The position numbers and the translations under genes are program-made. The notes under the pieces are model-generated. The model was not told the DNA's origin. It did not search any database and saw only the letters and a program-made list of their open reading frames with translations. This document shows positions 60,299-64,000 of a stretch of DNA of 64,000 nt, piece after piece (within the stretch, counting starts at the first letter, position 1; the number at the start of each line of letters is the position of its first letter). Source of the DNA: Aedes albopictus (Eukaryota; Arthropoda; Insecta; Diptera; Culicidae); the NCBI RefSeq assembly GCF_035046485.1, contig NC_085138.1:18233440-18297439 (forward strand). Direction: 5' to 3'.

Positions 60299-61508
60299 CT
60301 CTGCGAGATTCGAAGACACTCGAGAGTGTCCCTGATACTCGGACTACGCACATCTTTCGATCCATCGTCATCCATATTCGTGCATAATCTGCCATAGCTG
60401 TTCTCGATCGATTGTATCATACGCCGATTTGAAATCGATGAACAAGTGATGTGTGGGCACGTTGTATTGGCGGCATTTCTGCAACATCTGGTCCATTTTT
60501 ACGCGTTCACCCATGAATCTAGCCTGATATTTCCTGACCCCTGACCCCTAATTCAAGGTGTTATGCGGCTTTACGCTTACCGTGCCTAGGAATGAATGGT
60601 TAGGGGGTCTTATAAAAACCTAATCGCAAACGGAGCCTGTGGAGTACCAGGGCACAGTATTTTGCCCTTACTGCGCTAACCGGAGTAATAGTGCGGTGGA
60701 CCTTGTGTTTCTCCGAGACAATCAGCTGCCCTTCTTCAATCTCATACTTGAGGCTGAATAAGGGCGGGATTATGAAGATGCTATTAATTAGTTTGAATTT
60801 TCACCTATATGGTTTCGCATTATGCGTTTTACACAGTGTATTTTGTGCATCCTCGCCTTTGGCGCACTCAAATCGATACCGATCTGGCTTTATTGTTGCT
60901 GTTCTTTTTTGTGCTGTGATTGTTAAGAGTTTAATCTTGCCTAGTTTGGGTAGTGGCTACGGTTAGGATAGCTCAGATCAATCTTCAGCACAAAAGAACA
61001 GCAACGATCAATCTTTGTAGACTTATGCAAAATGGTACAGCCCAAGTGGCGTTAGTCCAAGAACCTTACTTTCGTAAGGGGAATTTCTATCTAGGAAACC
61101 TTGTGAATCCGGTGTTTGCTACTTTCAGTAAAATTGAAATGGCAAACTCACGTGTCATGCCTCGAGCATGTGTGCTTGTCAAAAACGCAATCGTTGCTAC
61201 ACTCATCTCTGAGCTAACTACTAGAGATGTATGTGCTATCACAATCGATGTATCTGTTGGAAACCTCAACAGGAAATACGTTTATTGTTCGGTTTATTTA
61301 CCGCATGATGAACCATCCCCTACGGATGCTTTCAAGCAAGTCATTGCATACTGCACTTCAAAAGGCCTTCCGCTAATTGTTGGTAGTGATGCTAATGCTC
61401 ACCATATAATCTGGGGCAGCTCAGACATCAATTTGAGAGGCTCTAGTTTGATGGAATACTTAAGTAGTACAGATCTTGGATTACTTAACATAGGCAACCG
61501 CCCAACCT

Positions 61509-61561
61509 CTAAGTGTAGAATTAGCTATAAGTTAAAATATACATTAATAAAAACAAAAAAA
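61509..61561 (+). mobile_element. 53-bp retro-insertion (LINE 3' tail) with 13-bp target duplication
   Basis: AACCGCCCAACCT occurs at 61496-61508 and 61562-61574. Between them lie 53 bp that end in aataaaaacaaaaaaa, like an extremely 5'-truncated LINE 3' end with poly(A). Insert plus duplication is 66 bp, so the endonuclease frame stays open with 22 extra codons. Confidence 0.85.
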
Positions 61562-62416
61562 AACCGCCCAACCTTCTTGGTATCTGCTAGAGAGGAAGTG
61601 TTAGACATAACTCTTTGCTCTAGCAGAATTAGTCACGAGCTGACCAATTGGCATGTGTCAGATGATGAATCTTAATCTGACCATCGCTACATCTTGTTTG
61701 AACATGTGAATGTTACTTCGCATACTTTGCGTTTCAGGAATCCCCGATCAACCAATTGGGATTTGTAATACTGATTTGGTTACGGCCAAATTTCATGGAT
61801 AGTCACCATCCATTGACACTTCAAGTGATTTTGATGATGCCGTTAATACTAGAACGTCCTCCATCATGGAAGCTTTTGAAGAAGCTTGCCCTCTGCGGTC
61901 TGTGAAGACCACAAGAGGACCCCCTTGGTGGAACTCTGATCTGGCCAAGCTCAGGAAACAATGTAGAAAGAGTTGGAACAGGCGACGTTCGGCTGGATCG
62001 GAGGCTTTCAGGTCGGCTCGCAAGGCCTACCAGGAAGCTCTTCGGTCTGCTGAACGATCCGGCTGGAAAAACCTTTGTACAAATGTTTCCAGTCTGAGTG
62101 AAGCCAGTCGATTGAACAAAATCCTTGCAAAATCTAAGGATTTTCAAGTGAACGAACTTCGTTTGCCAAATGGTGATTTCACTTCCTCTGATGAGCAAGT
62201 TCTGGAATGCTTATTCAGCACACACTTCCCTGGATGCGTGGATATTACATCTTCGGATGAACCTGATGTCTTTTCTTGTAGTTATGATTCTTTAGCTTGG
62301 GCTCGGAGTATTGTAACTATAGAATCGATTGAGTGGGCTCTTAATAGCTTTGCTCCTTTCAAATCTCCTGGGGCAGATGAGATTTATCCTATTTTGCTTC
62401 AGAAGGGATTTGATTA

Positions 62417-62701
62417 CTGGAAAAACTTGTAATTAGAAGGCACGAAATGTTGCTAATTGGCAAATTGAGAGATGAAATTTGTGAAAAAAATCGCGTTCTG
62501 GTGGGATTCGAACCCACGACTCCGTATTCGCTAGACCGGCGCTTTAACCAACTAAGCCACAGAACAGGTAATGGTTCTGCGGAATAGAAAGCCAAACTGA
62601 CTCCGAAGCCGCACCGTGAACACTCCTATTTCACAAACTCATCTCTCTTTTCGGCTTAGATGCCAATCCACAACACACTCCTGTTTGTGCCCACTACCTA
62701 C
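62417..62701 (-). mobile_element. tRNA-derived SINE-like insertion with 14-bp target duplication
   Basis: AAGGGATTTGATTA flanks it at 62403-62416 and 62702-62715. The interior contains, on the minus strand, a tRNA-like sequence (62493-62566) next to 135 bp of other sequence. It interrupts the LOA reverse transcriptase. Confidence 0.75.
62493..62566 (-). tRNA. tRNA-like sequence (tRNA-derived, probable pseudogene)
   Basis: The minus strand reads TGTTCTGTGGCTTAGTTGG, then an AAGCGCC D-arm end and GTGGGTTCGAATCCCAC as a perfect T arm. The acceptor TGTTCTG pairs with CAGAACG, with one wobble. Box A and box B resemble tRNA-Thr-type genes. The anticodon stem is damaged by an extra base, so a functional tRNA is unlikely. 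It is the promoter head of the inserted SINE-like piece. Confidence 0.6.
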
Positions 62702-64000
62702 AAGGGATTTGATTATTTCAAACATGTTTTGAAAAAACTACTTGTTTGCAGTTTTGCTACAGGGTATATTCCTAAATCCTGGCGGGATATTACTGTAAAG
62801 TTTATTCCGAAAGTGGGTCGTGCGTCGTATGAAGAAGCAAAGAGTTTCATACCTATCAGTTTGACCTCTTTTCTTCTGAAATGCTTAGAACGCATTGTGG
62901 ATCATCACATCCGTGATGTTCATCTGGCCAACGTGCCTCTTCATGTGAACCAACATGCCTACCAATCTGGTAAGTCCACTGTGACTCTTTTACACAAGGT
63001 TTTTTACGATATCGAGAAAGCATTCGCTCAAAAGCAGTATTGTCTGGGTGTTTTCTTAGATATCGAGGGTGCCTTTGACAACGTGCCTTTCGATGCCATA
63101 TTGGAACCCGCACGGAGTCATGGTATATCTCCAATTATTTCCAATTGGATTCACCAAATGCTCAAAAACCGATATCTCTTCTCGACATTGCGTCTAGCAG
63201 GGATTAGGAAATTGAGTGTTTGTGGATGCCCCCAAGGAGGAGTCTTATCACCGCTTTTGTGGAATCTCGTAGCAGATACGCTATTGAGGCAACTCAATAA
63301 TAGCGGTTTTCCTACTTATGGTTTTGCCGACGACTACCTAACATTGTTAGTTGGTATGTGCATCAGCACCCTTTTCGACCTGATGCAAAGCGCCCTTCAG
63401 GTAGTTGAGGGTTGGTGTCGCCAACGGTTCGGTCACTGTTCGGTTGATCCGTGTAAAACATCTATTGTTCTTTTCACGGAAAGGCGAAACCGTAATGGCG
63501 TTCGACCTTTGCGTCTCTTTGATTCTGAAATCGATGTGACTGAACAGGTAAAGTACGTTGGAGTCATTCTTGATTCCAAGCTTTCCTGGACACCTCACAT
63601 TGAGTTCAGACTCAAGAAAGCTTGTACATATGGCCTTCGGGCAATGCCGGCGTACTTTTGGTACAACTTGGGGTCTAAAACCCAAGTAGGTATATCAAAT
63701 GGATTTACACAACTGTGGTCCGGCCAATATTGGCTTATGGATGTCTTGTGTGGTGGTCCAATCAAAATTGGGCCATCTCCAAAGGATGTGCTTAATGGCG
63801 ATGTCTGGACTGTTCTCTTCACCGGCAGCGCTCGAAATTCTCTTTGACGTTGCCCCACTACACATTCATCTCAAACAAGAAGCACTTTCTTGCACTTACC
63901 GTCTACGGGTACTCGGTCTACTAGAGGAAACTCCTGTGAACCACACATCAACACACACCTCGTTGTTTTCACTTTTGGTGAATTGGGACAAAATTGTTCT

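Larger units (their letters stand above)
57420..60536 (-). mobile_element. Second RTE-clade LINE copy, split by nested insertions
   Basis: Three minus-strand fragments belong together. 60298-60536 has QKCRQYNVPTHHL and FIDFKSAYDTID. 59168-59255 has LRQGDG then LLEGVIRRAGIN in broken frames. 57420-58239 has FADDIDIIA, then RTE C-terminal motifs such as MNHELHQLL, RWAGHVIR and MSDSNP in drifting frames. It is truncated at its 5' side (about 60536). Two inverted-repeat elements split it: 58240-59167 and 59256-60298. Removing them restores colinearity with the RTE protein. It is a pseudogene. Confidence 0.85.
60953..63847 (+). pseudogene. LOA-like ORF2 (endonuclease-reverse transcriptase) pseudogene
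   Basis: Three separate frames carry the parts: endonuclease (60953-61675, begins at GTG), middle (61866-62432) and RT (62660-63847). A single nonsense change, where DDES is followed by TAA before SDHRY, ends the first frame. Insertion of a 285-bp tRNA-like piece breaks the protein at QKGFDY, which is duplicated on both sides. FADD is intact in the RT part. Confidence 0.87.
60560..64000 (+). mobile_element. LOA-clade LINE (Lian-like), continues past the right edge
   Basis: A 5' leader (about 60560-60950) is followed by an endonuclease domain starting ATVRIAQINLQHKR in frame 60953-61675, with LVQEPYF, VGSDANAHH and SDHRY. A linker follows in 61866-62432, then reverse transcriptase in 62660-63847: KSWRDITVKFIPK, HAYQSGKST, DIEGAFDNV, CPQGGVLSPLLWN and the catalytic GFADDYL. 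After a frameshift near 63680 it continues in another frame (EILFDVAPLHIHLKQEA) to the window end. Defects are a stop at 61673, a stop at about 61767, the SINE-like insertion and the frameshift, so this copy is dead. The clade is inferred from motif style. Confidence 0.88.

Overview
The window is eukaryotic, and its repeat content points to an Aedes-type (culicine) mosquito. It carries a tRNA-derived SINE of the Feilai type, RTE-like and LOA-like LINE copies, a Ty1/copia element, many MITEs and long inverted repeats, and spliced genes with introns of 60-70 bp. The species call is inferred from recognised repeat types and gene families, not from a search.

Layout. Bases 1-16552 are one tandem satellite array made of 124-bp (A) and 204-bp (B) monomers with higher-order duplication. 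It ends in degenerate simple repeat and a 500-base assembly gap (17001-17500). Just after the gap lies the 3' exon of a TRIP13/Pch2-type AAA+ ATPase (plus strand). It converges on a NOL8-like nucleolar RRM protein (minus strand, two exons), and a 5'-truncated LINE sits just upstream of the NOL8 start. From 21.4 to 36.2 kb there is no host gene I can support. This stretch holds an intact-looking copia retrotransposon with identical-looking LTRs and a 5-bp target duplication, a 135-bp-arm hairpin, a 2.3-kb foldback element built of 152-bp tandem units, a block of 152-bp satellite, a 2.2-kb TA-flanked inverted-repeat element with a nested MITE, and another long inverted repeat.

Two tandem paralogues of carboxypeptidase Q (M28 metallopeptidases, three exons each, same intron positions) lie at 36.2-37.8 and 43.3-44.9 kb. 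They are separated by about 4 kb of transposon-borne 152-bp satellite. After a gene-poor stretch (45-48.7 kb, one Feilai SINE) comes a decayed RTE LINE. The five 3' exons of a cationic amino acid transporter (CAT/slimfast family) follow on the minus strand (52.4-56.6 kb). The transporter's 5' exons are not visible and probably lie beyond the right edge. The rest (57.4-64 kb) is a nest of elements: an RTE copy split by two inverted-repeat elements, each carrying a further insertion, then a LOA-type LINE carrying a 53-bp retro-insertion and a tRNA-derived insertion.

The host genes are unrelated housekeeping or secretory functions: meiotic and spindle-checkpoint remodelling, ribosome biogenesis, extracellular or lysosomal peptidase, and amino-acid uptake. 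They do not form a pathway. The notable biology is in the repeats: the two-monomer satellite, the 152-bp satellite that appears in three structural settings, and several long inverted repeats that could yield double-stranded RNA.
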